Assembly: GCA_022447585.1 (NCBI GenBank)
Contig: JAKVAR010000141.1
Coordinates: forward strand, 1-32,097
Direction of reading: 5' to 3'
Origin: Crocinitomicaceae bacterium
GTDB lineage: Bacteria; Bacteroidota; Bacteroidia; Flavobacteriales_D; Crocinitomicaceae
DNA length: 32,097 bases
Under the pieces are notes generated by a model. It was not told the DNA's origin and did no database searches. It worked only from the letters and a program-made list of their open reading frames with translations. Of this stretch, positions 16,420 through 24,370 are shown one piece after another. The translations under genes were made by a program, and so were the position numbers. Each line of letters opens with the position of its first letter. Positions within the stretch are counted from its first letter, which is position 1.

Positions 16420-17275
16420 CATAATTGTCACCGGAATTTCAGGTGCCATTGGCTCTCGTTTGGCTATCGCACTTCGACTTGAAGGAAACAATGTCATTGA
16501 ACCAAATCCTAAATTCAGATTAAATCAAAAAGAATACTTTGATTCTGTAGAGAACCCTGACGAAATAGATGTTTTATACCATTGTGCCGCGAAGCTCTCA
16601 GTTCTTGAAAGTTGGGAAAATCCTGGTTTGTATACCGAAGTAAATGTTCTTGGAACGCAATCAGTGGTTGATTTTTGTATTGAATACGAGATTAAACTCA
16701 TCTTCATTAGTTCATACGTTTTTGGTAAACCAGAATATTTACCAATTGATGAAAAACATCCTAAATCAGCACCTAATCCGTATGCTTTAAGTAAGATTTT
16801 GGCGGAAGAAATAGTTAAGTTTTCAGGTGAAAACTTAGGCTTATCCTACAATATAGTTCGACCTTTTAATATTTACGGCAGTCTTGCTAATGACTATTTG
16901 TTGATACCTGAGATTATACATAAAATCAACAATGAAGAAAAAGTTGAGTTAAAAGATCTTTCTCCTAGGCGAGATTATATACATATAAAGGACGTTATTG
17001 AGTTTCTTGTAATGGCAAAGTCCAACTTTCAAAACTCAGATTTTAATTTAGGTTTTGGAAAATCATATTCAGTCAAAGAAGTTGCCCAAGCATGCATCAA
17101 AAGATGGGATAGTAACCTGGTTTTAAGTTCATCTTCAAATGTCAGGAAAAATGAAATTCCAGAAACTGTTTGTGATATTCGAAAGATTAAAGAAGTGTTT
17201 TCATGGGTTCCTTCAATAGACTTAAAACAAGGGATTGATTTAGTTTTTAAAGAATATCAGACTAAAACGGGTTAA
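16412..17275 (+). CDS. NAD(P)-dependent epimerase/reductase (extended SDR)
   Basis: The 287-residue protein starts at a GTG (16412), overlapping the preceding gene by eight bases. It has V-T-G-I-S-G-A-I-G-S-R-L (about 6-17) for dinucleotide binding, F-I-S-S-Y-V-F-G and Y-A-L-S-K (Tyr124, Lys128). It is shorter than the dehydratase at 14721 and clearly related to it, especially around R-P-F-N-I-Y-G and L-S-P-R-R-D-Y-I-H. Position suggests it acts on the 4-keto-6-deoxy product, as a 4-reductase or epimerase that yields an N-acetyl-deoxyhexosamine of the QuiNAc/FucNAc kind. That step is inference. The alternative is an independent hexose 4-epimerase. Confidence 0.82.
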   Translation: MSNIIVTGISGAIGSRLAIALRLEGNNVIEPNPKFRLNQKEYFDSVENPDEIDVLYHCAAKLSVLESWENPGLYTEVNVLGTQSVVDFCIEYEIKLIFISSYVFGKPEYLPIDEKHPKSAPNPYALSKILAEEIVKFSGENLGLSYNIVRPFNIYGSLANDYLLIPEIIHKINNEEKVELKDLSPRRDYIHIKDVIEFLVMAKSNFQNSDFNLGFGKSYSVKEVAQACIKRWDSNLVLSSSSNVRKNEIPETVCDIRKIKEVFSWVPSIDLKQGIDLVFKEYQTKTG

Positions 17276-17280
17276 GCGAA

Positions 17281-18735
17281 ATGCTGTTTAATTCCTTAGA
17301 ATATCTAATTTTTCTTCCCATAGTATTTGGGTTGTATTTTGTTCTTAAGCATAGATTCAGGTGGTTAATCTTATTGGTGGCCAGCTATTACTTTTATATG
17401 TCTTGGAAACCAGAGTTTATCATTCTAATACTCTTTTCCACCATTGTTGATTACATATGCGCCATTAATCTTGGAAAAGAATCCATTAAAGTTTCACGAA
17501 AACTACTGCTTTGGACCAGTATTATCAGTAACCTAGGTCTGTTGTTAACTTTCAAATACCTTGGCTTTTTCCATGAGGTCTTTTTAGACTTGAAGTCATT
17601 CTTCGGAGAAGGAGCTAATGAAGGTGTGATAAGGTTGATTCTTCCGATGGGAATATCATTTTACACTTTTCAAACAATGTCTTATACGATTGATGTTTAT
17701 CAGCGTAAAATCAAGCCCGAAAAGCACTTCGGAATCTTTGCATTATTTGTCACCTTCTTTCCACAGTTAGTTGCCGGGCCAATTGAAAGAGCGTCTAATC
17801 TTTTACCCCAGTTCAAGCAAAAGAAAGTATTTGAATATGACAAGGTAACCTCTGGCTTGAGGTTGATTATATGGGGCTTATTTAAAAAGGTTGTCATTGC
17901 TGATAGACTTGCCTATTTTGTAAATGCCGTATATGAAAATCCCGAGACTTATGATGGTTTACCTTTGATTTTAGCAACTGTATTCTTCGCTTTCCAAATT
18001 TATTGCGACTTTTCTGGTTACTCTGATATAGCTATTGGTACAGCTCGAATGTTTGGCTTTAAATTAATGGAGAATTTCAGAAGGCCTTATCACGCGTCTT
18101 CAATAACAGATTTCTGGAAGAGATGGCATATTTCATTATCAACCTGGTTTAGAGATTACGTTTATATACCATTGGGTGGAAATAGGAGAGTTAAGTGGAG
18201 ATGGTATTATAATCTGTTTATAACATTTGTAATCAGTGGCTTTTGGCATGGGGCAAAATGGACCTTCCTTATTTGGGGTGCATTTCATGGGGTATTATTG
18301 ATCATTGAGATTTTATTTAAAGCGCGGAAACCACCACAAAAATTTGGTTCCAGAGTATTGAGGGTGTTTCTAACATTTGTATTAGTATGTTTTGGTTGGA
18401 TTTTCTTTAGAGCTAACTCCTTAAGCGATGCCATTTATATATACCAGAATATGTTTACTGGTCTGCTTCAGGATTGCAGCGATGTGATCACGAACAGAAA
18501 TTTTGCTCGGTCATCCGAGTTGTATATGGGACAGAGTATGATTACATTTTTTATTGCGGTTCTATCTATAGCCTTTATGGAGTTTGTTCATTTCTTCGAA
18601 AGAAAGAATTCAGATTTTATTCAACTTAAAAAAGCAAATCTCTTTACGCGTTGGCTTGTTTATTATTCAATGATTGTCATTATCTTATTGTTCGGTGTTT
18701 TTGGAACAAACGAGTTTATATATTTTCAATTCTGA
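17281..18735 (+). CDS. MBOAT-family membrane O-acyltransferase (AlgI/DltB-like), copy 1
   Basis: This 484-residue polytopic protein starts M-L-F-N-S and carries the AlgI/DltB signatures: P-M-G-I-S-F-Y-T-F-Q-T-M-S-Y-T-I-D-V-Y, F-Y-x-Q-I-Y-C-D-F-S-G-Y-S-D-I-A-like, and F-W-K-R-W-H-I-S-L-S-T-W-F-R-D-Y. The MBOAT histidines are His323 (G-F-W-H-G-A-K-W) and His336 (W-G-A-F-H-G). The family moves acetyl groups across the inner membrane for O-acetylation of an extracytoplasmic polymer, usually together with an SGNH-like partner. The next gene starts on the last base of its stop codon (TGATG) and encodes such a partner. A second copy lies at 20993. Confidence 0.9.
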   Translation: MLFNSLEYLIFLPIVFGLYFVLKHRFRWLILLVASYYFYMSWKPEFIILILFSTIVDYICAINLGKESIKVSRKLLLWTSIISNLGLLLTFKYLGFFHEVFLDLKSFFGEGANEGVIRLILPMGISFYTFQTMSYTIDVYQRKIKPEKHFGIFALFVTFFPQLVAGPIERASNLLPQFKQKKVFEYDKVTSGLRLIIWGLFKKVVIADRLAYFVNAVYENPETYDGLPLILATVFFAFQIYCDFSGYSDIAIGTARMFGFKLMENFRRPYHASSITDFWKRWHISLSTWFRDYVYIPLGGNRRVKWRWYYNLFITFVISGFWHGAKWTFLIWGAFHGVLLIIEILFKARKPPQKFGSRVLRVFLTFVLVCFGWIFFRANSLSDAIYIYQNMFTGLLQDCSDVITNRNFARSSELYMGQSMITFFIAVLSIAFMEFVHFFERKNSDFIQLKKANLFTRWLVYYSMIVIILLFGVFGTNEFIYFQF

Positions 18736-19793
18736 TGCTGAAGCTCATCAAGAAAATATCGCTGTTTTTACCAATTCTTTTAACAATGATTTGGGTGAAT
18801 TGGACCGTTGACCCTGCTCATCTATTGAGTAATAAGTTTTATACAGATGCCGCTCAGAAATTAAAGTCGTCAAACATTGTGCTCCCAGGAAATTGCAATG
18901 AACACCTCTTAATAAAAGAAATGTTGGCAGAGCAAACTAAAAAGTCGGGATTGGTTCTGGGCTCGAGCAGATCATTAATAATTAATGAAGCCGAATTTGG
19001 AAGTGCTGATTTTTTCAATCTCAGTTTATCAGCTTCTAATCTCGAAGATATTATAGCAGCTTATGGTATTTATTATTCAAAATTCGGTATCCCTAAAAAG
19101 GTTATTATTGGGATAGATCCGTGGATCTTTAATGAAAATAGAACTTCGGAGAAACACTTTGCATTGGCAGATGAGTATAATGCCGTCGCTGAGCTTCTAG
19201 GGTTTGAAAAAGTACCAAATGAGGGTTTGAAACATTATTCAAATTTAATTTCACCAACATACCTGCAAGAATCCATATTGTCAATCATGAAAGACGGGTT
19301 TGAAGAAACCCTCTCAGAGCAGGTTGATGATTTGACTTTACCTCATAAGAACAAAATAAAACTATCTAACGGAACTATAGTTTACCCGAATATCTCATTG
19401 CCGAATAAAGAATTAATTGATCAAGGCGTAAAAGTCTTCTATAATGATGATATGGTTCTCGGGTTTAATGAATACGAAAAATTATCAGAATCGAAAACGA
19501 ATATGTTAAGAACGTTTTTAGTCCACCTTAAAGAACAAGCCGAGGTAATCTTGTTCTTTCCTCCTTATCATCCGGATATGTGGAAGCATATCAAAGAAAA
19601 TCGAAAATACCAAAATGCGGTCAAGGCTGAGGAGCATACTAGAAAACTAGCAAACGAACTGGGAATAGAAACGATTGGTTCTTATGATCCAAGTAAATAT
19701 GAATTGAAATCAACAGATTTCTACAACGCAGTTCATGCTAACCATTGGGCGCATCAAAAAATATTTGGGGTTGAAGGGGATGTAGAACCTTAA
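18735..19793 (+). CDS. Membrane-anchored SGNH/AlgX-like protein, partner of MBOAT copy 1
   Basis: The start is ATG at 18735, overlapping the MBOAT stop (TGATG), giving 352 residues. An N-terminal hydrophobic anchor (about 7-22) is followed by V-D-P, then the catalytic-Ser-like block L-V-L-G-S-S-R-S (about 73-80) found in SGNH-like proteins paired with MBOATs. Near the end, F-Y-N-A-V-H (329-334) sits where the family usually shows D-x-x-H, so the catalytic Asp is replaced by Asn331 while His334 is kept. It is predicted to be periplasmic and to take an acetyl group from the MBOAT to the polysaccharide. The Asn substitution makes activity uncertain. Confidence 0.75.
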   Translation: MLKLIKKISLFLPILLTMIWVNWTVDPAHLLSNKFYTDAAQKLKSSNIVLPGNCNEHLLIKEMLAEQTKKSGLVLGSSRSLIINEAEFGSADFFNLSLSASNLEDIIAAYGIYYSKFGIPKKVIIGIDPWIFNENRTSEKHFALADEYNAVAELLGFEKVPNEGLKHYSNLISPTYLQESILSIMKDGFEETLSEQVDDLTLPHKNKIKLSNGTIVYPNISLPNKELIDQGVKVFYNDDMVLGFNEYEKLSESKTNMLRTFLVHLKEQAEVILFFPPYHPDMWKHIKENRKYQNAVKAEEHTRKLANELGIETIGSYDPSKYELKSTDFYNAVHANHWAHQKIFGVEGDVEP

Positions 19794-19854
19794 TATAGAT
19801 TCAGTATGACAGTACATATAGTACCAAATATTGTCATATTTGCAAACTAGTTGA

Positions 19855-21003
19855 ATGGAGTCTGAAAAGTCATATCAGAATAAATTAAAGCTATTCGTAG
19901 TTGTCTTTAGTACGCTAACGATTATCGTCGTCGTCTTTAATGTTTTCATGAACCCTTATGGATATTATTCAGACTATCAATTTGAAGAGAAAGCTATCAA
20001 TAATGATCGTATAGCTAAATATCAGTGGATTAAAGAATTAGAAGAGCAGCCTGAGTGCTATTCTTTTGGATCATCAAACTCTATGAGAATAAGTCCGGAT
20101 TCATTGGAGTCTATCACTGGATTGAAAAGTTTTAATTATGGTATGTTCCATGCCACGGCCGAAGATTTTTGGAGTATACTAAATGCTTTGCTGGAAGCGG
20201 ATGTAAAAAGACCCAAACTTGTTGTGTTTTGCCTGGATGACTGGAATTTTGCCGATAAACCTGCTCCTGCAGATGAGGTTTTTAGTGGCGCTGAAAAAAG
20301 ATTGGCATATAAACCAGTATTCGCCCACCATCTGAAGGATTATTCAATCATGAAGTTATATTGGGCAAGGTTTAAATCGGCTCTTCAAATAAGTCAATTA
20401 AAAGTTTCATGGTCTGGTTTTTTTAAAATGATAACGAATGGAAGTAGTTTCGAAAGAAAGCTAACGAACATGACAGATATATTTTATGAGAACGGAACTC
20501 GAATAAAATATGGAAGCTTAAATGATCCAGATTATGATTTAACTGACACTTGCGAAACTGGTACCTTCGAAATGTCAGAATACCTTAGAGAGGTAGATTC
20601 ATTATGGAAATGCTTTCCTATAAGTCATACTGGATTGATGTCAAAATCTCATGAAGACTTTGATAATTTCTCTCAAAGACGGTTAGAGTTATTTTATCAG
20701 ACGATTTTAAAGTTGGAAGAAATAGATTGCAAAGTTGTGATAAACATAATGCCGAATCAACCATTTCACAGAGATTTGATTGTAGAAAAGACAAACTATT
20801 TAGAACGACTTGAAAATTTTAAACTATACCTGAGCTGGATTGAGTCACGTTTTAAAAATGTTATCTGTGTGAAGGATAATAACGATGTGAAGAATTTTAA
20901 TGGATTCGAAAATCACTTCTTTGATCATATTCACCCTACATCCGTTAATAGTGATTTGATGATTGAATCTTTTCGAACTGAATTAGAAAATTATGCTTTT
21001 TAA
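19855..21003 (+). CDS. Membrane-anchored SGNH/AlgX-like protein, partner of MBOAT copy 2
   Basis: The 382-residue product has an N-terminal anchor (about 11-31) and M-N-P-Y-G-Y, followed by the Ser block Y-S-F-G-S-S-N-S-M-R-I (about 69-79). A C-terminal F-F-D-H-I-H-P (355-361) gives a complete D-x-x-H catalytic pair (Asp357, His360). The organisation matches SGNH-like acetyl-transferring proteins of alginate-type O-acetylation systems. It overlaps the second MBOAT gene by 11 bases, so the two are a translationally coupled pair. A 61-base gap separates it from the first pair. Similarity to the 18735 product is in layout more than in sequence, so the two may modify different sugars or positions. 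Confidence 0.78.
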   Translation: MESEKSYQNKLKLFVVVFSTLTIIVVVFNVFMNPYGYYSDYQFEEKAINNDRIAKYQWIKELEEQPECYSFGSSNSMRISPDSLESITGLKSFNYGMFHATAEDFWSILNALLEADVKRPKLVVFCLDDWNFADKPAPADEVFSGAEKRLAYKPVFAHHLKDYSIMKLYWARFKSALQISQLKVSWSGFFKMITNGSSFERKLTNMTDIFYENGTRIKYGSLNDPDYDLTDTCETGTFEMSEYLREVDSLWKCFPISHTGLMSKSHEDFDNFSQRRLELFYQTILKLEEIDCKVVINIMPNQPFHRDLIVEKTNYLERLENFKLYLSWIESRFKNVICVKDNNDVKNFNGFENHFFDHIHPTSVNSDLMIESFRTELENYAF

Positions 21004-22429
21004 CAGTATCATTTTTCTGATCATATTTTTGCCTACATTTTTAATCCTGTGGCATAAAATACCTAACGTTAAGGTGAAGCTATCCATCTTAACAGTATTT
21101 AGTTTTGTTTTTTATGGTTACTGGGATTATCGTTTCGTTGGATTAATGGTATTGTCCATTATAATAGATTATTTATGTGGAGAGCAAATAGCCAAGCATC
21201 TCAATACTGAAAAATCTAATGCAAAGCGCTGGATGTATGTGTCCGTATTTGCGAATCTAATCATACTCGGTTTTTTCAAATACTTCAATTTCTTTGTTGA
21301 TTCATTGTATTCAGTCTTTCCTCTTGAAGAGATAGTCTCTAAACCAACAATGGAAATAATATTACCAGTTGGAATATCCTTCTATACATTTCAGTCAATG
21401 AGTTATTCGATTGATTTGTATCGAGGACAGGCTAAAAAAGTGAAGTCCTTTCTTCATTTTTCTGCCTACGTATCAATGTTTCCTCAATTAATAGCAGGCC
21501 CTATCGTTAGATACTCTGACGTCTCAGAACAGATTGCTAACGTAAAGCACAAATTGAATTCAAAACAGTTCATGGAGGGGATTCAGTATTTTACTATAGG
21601 TCTTTTCAGAAAACTATTTATTGCTGATTTCTTTGCGACCTACGCCGAGCTATTCTTCAACGGTACTTACGAATTTCAATTTATAGGAGCTTGGCTAGGC
21701 ATTCTTGCTTATGCGTTTCAAATTTATTTTGATTTTTCAGCCTATTCTGAGATGGCGATTGGTCTTGGCAAAATGTTTGGATTTGATTTCCCAATTAATT
21801 TTAACTCACCTTATAAGGCAAAATCATTTAGTGATTTTTGGTTAAGATGGCACATTACGCTTTCAAGATTTCTTAGGGATTACTTATATATTCCCCTTGG
21901 TGGAAATAAAAAAGGCAAGGCGCGCACATATATTAATCTTTCTTTAACAATGCTGATTGGTGGGTTGTGGCATGGAGCAAGCTGGATGTTTGTTATTTGG
22001 GGTGCTCTTCATGGAGCATATTTGAGTATTGAACGATTGATCTCTAGAGAAAGGCTCTCCCGAATTAGAATCTACAAATATTTTGTTTTCTTCTTCGTCT
22101 GCATCGCATGGATATTCTTCAGAGCTGATAGTATGGACTTTGCTGTAAAAACTTTAAGATCCGCTCTTTTGTTGGAAGGAATTGAAAGTTTTGATTCAGC
22201 AAACTATAGTATACTTGGTGTAAGTGTACCTTCCTTTGTTCGGACTTATGGAGGTATGAAACTACTTATAGGAGTATTCTTTGTTTATTTAATGACTCAA
22301 TACGTCCCGAATGCTTCAAAAATAAAGTTTAGAAATAAGACTTGGTACGTTATTCTGTTGGCTTTAGTATTATTTTATTGCCTACTTCATGTATATAAAC
22401 CAAGCCCATTCTTATACTTTAAGTTCTAG
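20993..22429 (+). CDS. MBOAT-family membrane O-acyltransferase (AlgI/DltB-like), copy 2
   Basis: This 478-residue polytopic protein is a paralogue of the one at 17281, with the same landmarks: L-P-V-G-I-S-F-Y-T-F-Q-S-M-S-Y-S-I-D-L-Y, F-W-L-R-W-H-I-T-L-S-R-F-L-R-D-Y, and the MBOAT histidines His327 (G-L-W-H-G-A-S-W) and His340 (W-G-A-L-H-G). It starts inside the end of the SGNH-like gene. It ends in CTAG (22426-22429), whose complement forms part of the stop of the convergent carbamoyltransferase. Its predicted role is acetyl transport to the periplasmic face for polysaccharide decoration. Confidence 0.9.
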   Translation: MLFNSIIFLIIFLPTFLILWHKIPNVKVKLSILTVFSFVFYGYWDYRFVGLMVLSIIIDYLCGEQIAKHLNTEKSNAKRWMYVSVFANLIILGFFKYFNFFVDSLYSVFPLEEIVSKPTMEIILPVGISFYTFQSMSYSIDLYRGQAKKVKSFLHFSAYVSMFPQLIAGPIVRYSDVSEQIANVKHKLNSKQFMEGIQYFTIGLFRKLFIADFFATYAELFFNGTYEFQFIGAWLGILAYAFQIYFDFSAYSEMAIGLGKMFGFDFPINFNSPYKAKSFSDFWLRWHITLSRFLRDYLYIPLGGNKKGKARTYINLSLTMLIGGLWHGASWMFVIWGALHGAYLSIERLISRERLSRIRIYKYFVFFFVCIAWIFFRADSMDFAVKTLRSALLLEGIESFDSANYSILGVSVPSFVRTYGGMKLLIGVFFVYLMTQYVPNASKIKFRNKTWYVILLALVLFYCLLHVYKPSPFLYFKF

Positions 22430-24153
22430 GCCTTTTTTACTATATAATTACCAATAGCTAGAACATCTAAATCACCATCTAAATAACCATTGATTGCATC
22501 TTGAGGGCTGTATACAATTGGTTGCTCGTGAATATTAAAGCTCGTATTTAGTACTACAGGCACCCCTGTTAAATTATAAAACTCCTTAATAATCTTGTAG
22601 TAAGATTCATTTACTTCTTGCTTCACTACTTGTGGACGTGCAGTTCCATCAATATGCACTACCGCTGGTATTTTATCTGCATATTCAGGATTAACGTCGT
22701 AAGTTACTGTCATAAATTCCGCAGCAATATGTTTAGGATCATATTTCGGAAAATACTCTTTTGCATGATCTACAATCATACTTGGTGCGAATGGCATAAA
22801 CTCGGTCCTGTTCAACTTTTTATTTAACCAATCATTTATTGTTTGATCAAATGGAGAAGCTATAATTGATCTGTTTCCCAGAGCTCTAGGACCATATTCC
22901 ATTCTTCCATTATATCTTGCCACAACTTTACTATCCGCCATATGCTTGGCAATAACTGTCTCAACATCATCGAATCTTTCGAATTCTAAGTTGTTAGCCT
23001 TTAGCGCTTCTTCTATCTCCGAATCGCCAAACGCAGCACCTTTATACGTATCAGCGATTTCACAGTCTTCTTTTGAAGCATCTGGATTATTCTTAAAGTA
23101 AGAAACGAATGCAGCTCCACTTGATAGACCATCATCTCCCATCGCTGGATATACAAATATGTTTTCACACTCATCCAACTCAAGAATACGCTGATTTAAC
23201 TTTACGTTCGCGAAACAACCACCAGCTAAACAAACTTCATTCACGTCGTACCCTTTACTCTTGGCAACATTGAATGCATCCTTTACGAATTTCAGTACTT
23301 CGCGCTCAAGTAGAATTTGCGCTACAGCCGCTAATTTTTCTTTTCCATATTTTTCTAATAAAGGATAGAAATATTTGGACTTCTCATATAGGTTGCGGTG
23401 ATGTTTAGCAACACGCTTGCTAACAAAACGATGCTTTTTTTCATTGTATAGGATCAAATCATCAAGTCCCATCTCCTTTAAATCAGGATCACCGTAAGCA
23501 GCGAGACCAGTGATTTTTCCCTCGTGTCTATGTCTTTTAAACCCAAGATCCAATGTAATGGTGCTATACATCGTTCCAGGAGATTGGAAATGAGGCACTT
23601 CAAAAAGTTGGATTAACTTATTACCATCTCCTACATATGCTGAACCATCCAAACCATCTCCACCACCATCAAGAGTAATTACAAGGGCTTTTTTAAATGG
23701 GCTAGGGTAGTAGGCACTTGCAGCATGAGCTTTATGATGGTCGCAATAATCTAAAGCTAACTTCTTTCCATCCAGCTCAAAATAATGTTGTTTTTCTCCT
23801 TTAATGGCATTATAAATAGAAAACCATAGAGATTTACGCATTAATTTTCCTAAGAAAACACCGGTATCCATGAAGGTTTTAGCACCAGCTTGAAAGTACT
23901 TGTAATTACCTTTTTTCGGATGTAAAAAAGGAACCGCTAAAACATCAATATCCTTACCGGTTATTCCTGCTTGGTTTAAAACATCTTGAATGGCGTCATG
24001 AGGGAATTTTCCATCCACTTTAACTCTAGAAATTCTCTCCTGCGCTACACAACTAACAAGTTTTCCGTCAACAATTAAAGAAGCGCTGGTTTCATTCGTA
24101 ATACCATCTGGCTCCAAAAAATTTGCTTGAACACCTAATACGTTTTTGCTCAT
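22426..24153 (-). CDS. Carbamoyltransferase, NodU/CmcH family
   Basis: The 575-residue protein has the two expected domains. The N-terminal Kae1-like ATPase fold has S-A-S-L-I-V-D-G near the start, C-D-H-H-K-A-H-A-A-S-A-Y-Y (137-149), whose D-H-H-K-A-H histidines bind iron, and T-L-D-G-G-G-D-G. The YrdC-like C-terminal domain includes R-Y-N-G-R-M-E-Y-G-P-R-A-L-G-N-R-S. The family uses carbamoyl phosphate and ATP to place a carbamoyl group on a hydroxyl, in Nod factors, antibiotics and some glycans. Within this locus a sugar hydroxyl is the probable acceptor. It is the only gene of its transcript, antisense to its neighbours. Length is typical and no active-site loss is apparent. Confidence 0.9.
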   Translation of the reverse strand: MSKNVLGVQANFLEPDGITNETSASLIVDGKLVSCVAQERISRVKVDGKFPHDAIQDVLNQAGITGKDIDVLAVPFLHPKKGNYKYFQAGAKTFMDTGVFLGKLMRKSLWFSIYNAIKGEKQHYFELDGKKLALDYCDHHKAHAASAYYPSPFKKALVITLDGGGDGLDGSAYVGDGNKLIQLFEVPHFQSPGTMYSTITLDLGFKRHRHEGKITGLAAYGDPDLKEMGLDDLILYNEKKHRFVSKRVAKHHRNLYEKSKYFYPLLEKYGKEKLAAVAQILLEREVLKFVKDAFNVAKSKGYDVNEVCLAGGCFANVKLNQRILELDECENIFVYPAMGDDGLSSGAAFVSYFKNNPDASKEDCEIADTYKGAAFGDSEIEEALKANNLEFERFDDVETVIAKHMADSKVVARYNGRMEYGPRALGNRSIIASPFDQTINDWLNKKLNRTEFMPFAPSMIVDHAKEYFPKYDPKHIAAEFMTVTYDVNPEYADKIPAVVHIDGTARPQVVKQEVNESYYKIIKEFYNLTGVPVVLNTSFNIHEQPIVYSPQDAINGYLDGDLDVLAIGNYIVKKA

Positions 24154-24370
24154 ACTTAAGAATAGAAAGGCGAAGATAATATTTATTGTGTCAAAATATT
24201 ACGCAATACAAACAAATGAAACCAACAAGACGCTTTCCATAAAATGTAGATTCATCACTAAGGCTAATAACGCTTTGATTTTATGCAAAACTCGCAATAG
24301 ATGAGTTTAAAAGGTATGGGATTAACGTCTATGCTTATTATATTGCAGGAGAAATTACTTTTAGAAGAGC
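24154..24370. other. Divergent intergenic region between carbamoyltransferase and wecE
   Basis: This 217-base AT-rich stretch is the longest non-coding gap and must hold promoters for both directions. I found no full TTG-N19..21-TAnnTTTG match. A TATTTTG run on the minus strand (about 24196-24202) is the closest. A 27-codon reading frame from 24301 overlaps the wecE start and is unlikely to be a gene. Confidence 0.5.

Noticed and set aside
18651..18734. Earlier start for the first SGNH-like protein
   Set aside because: The extra 28 residues are MBOAT coding sequence in another frame. ATG 18735 gives a clean membrane anchor and a TGATG stop/start coupling.
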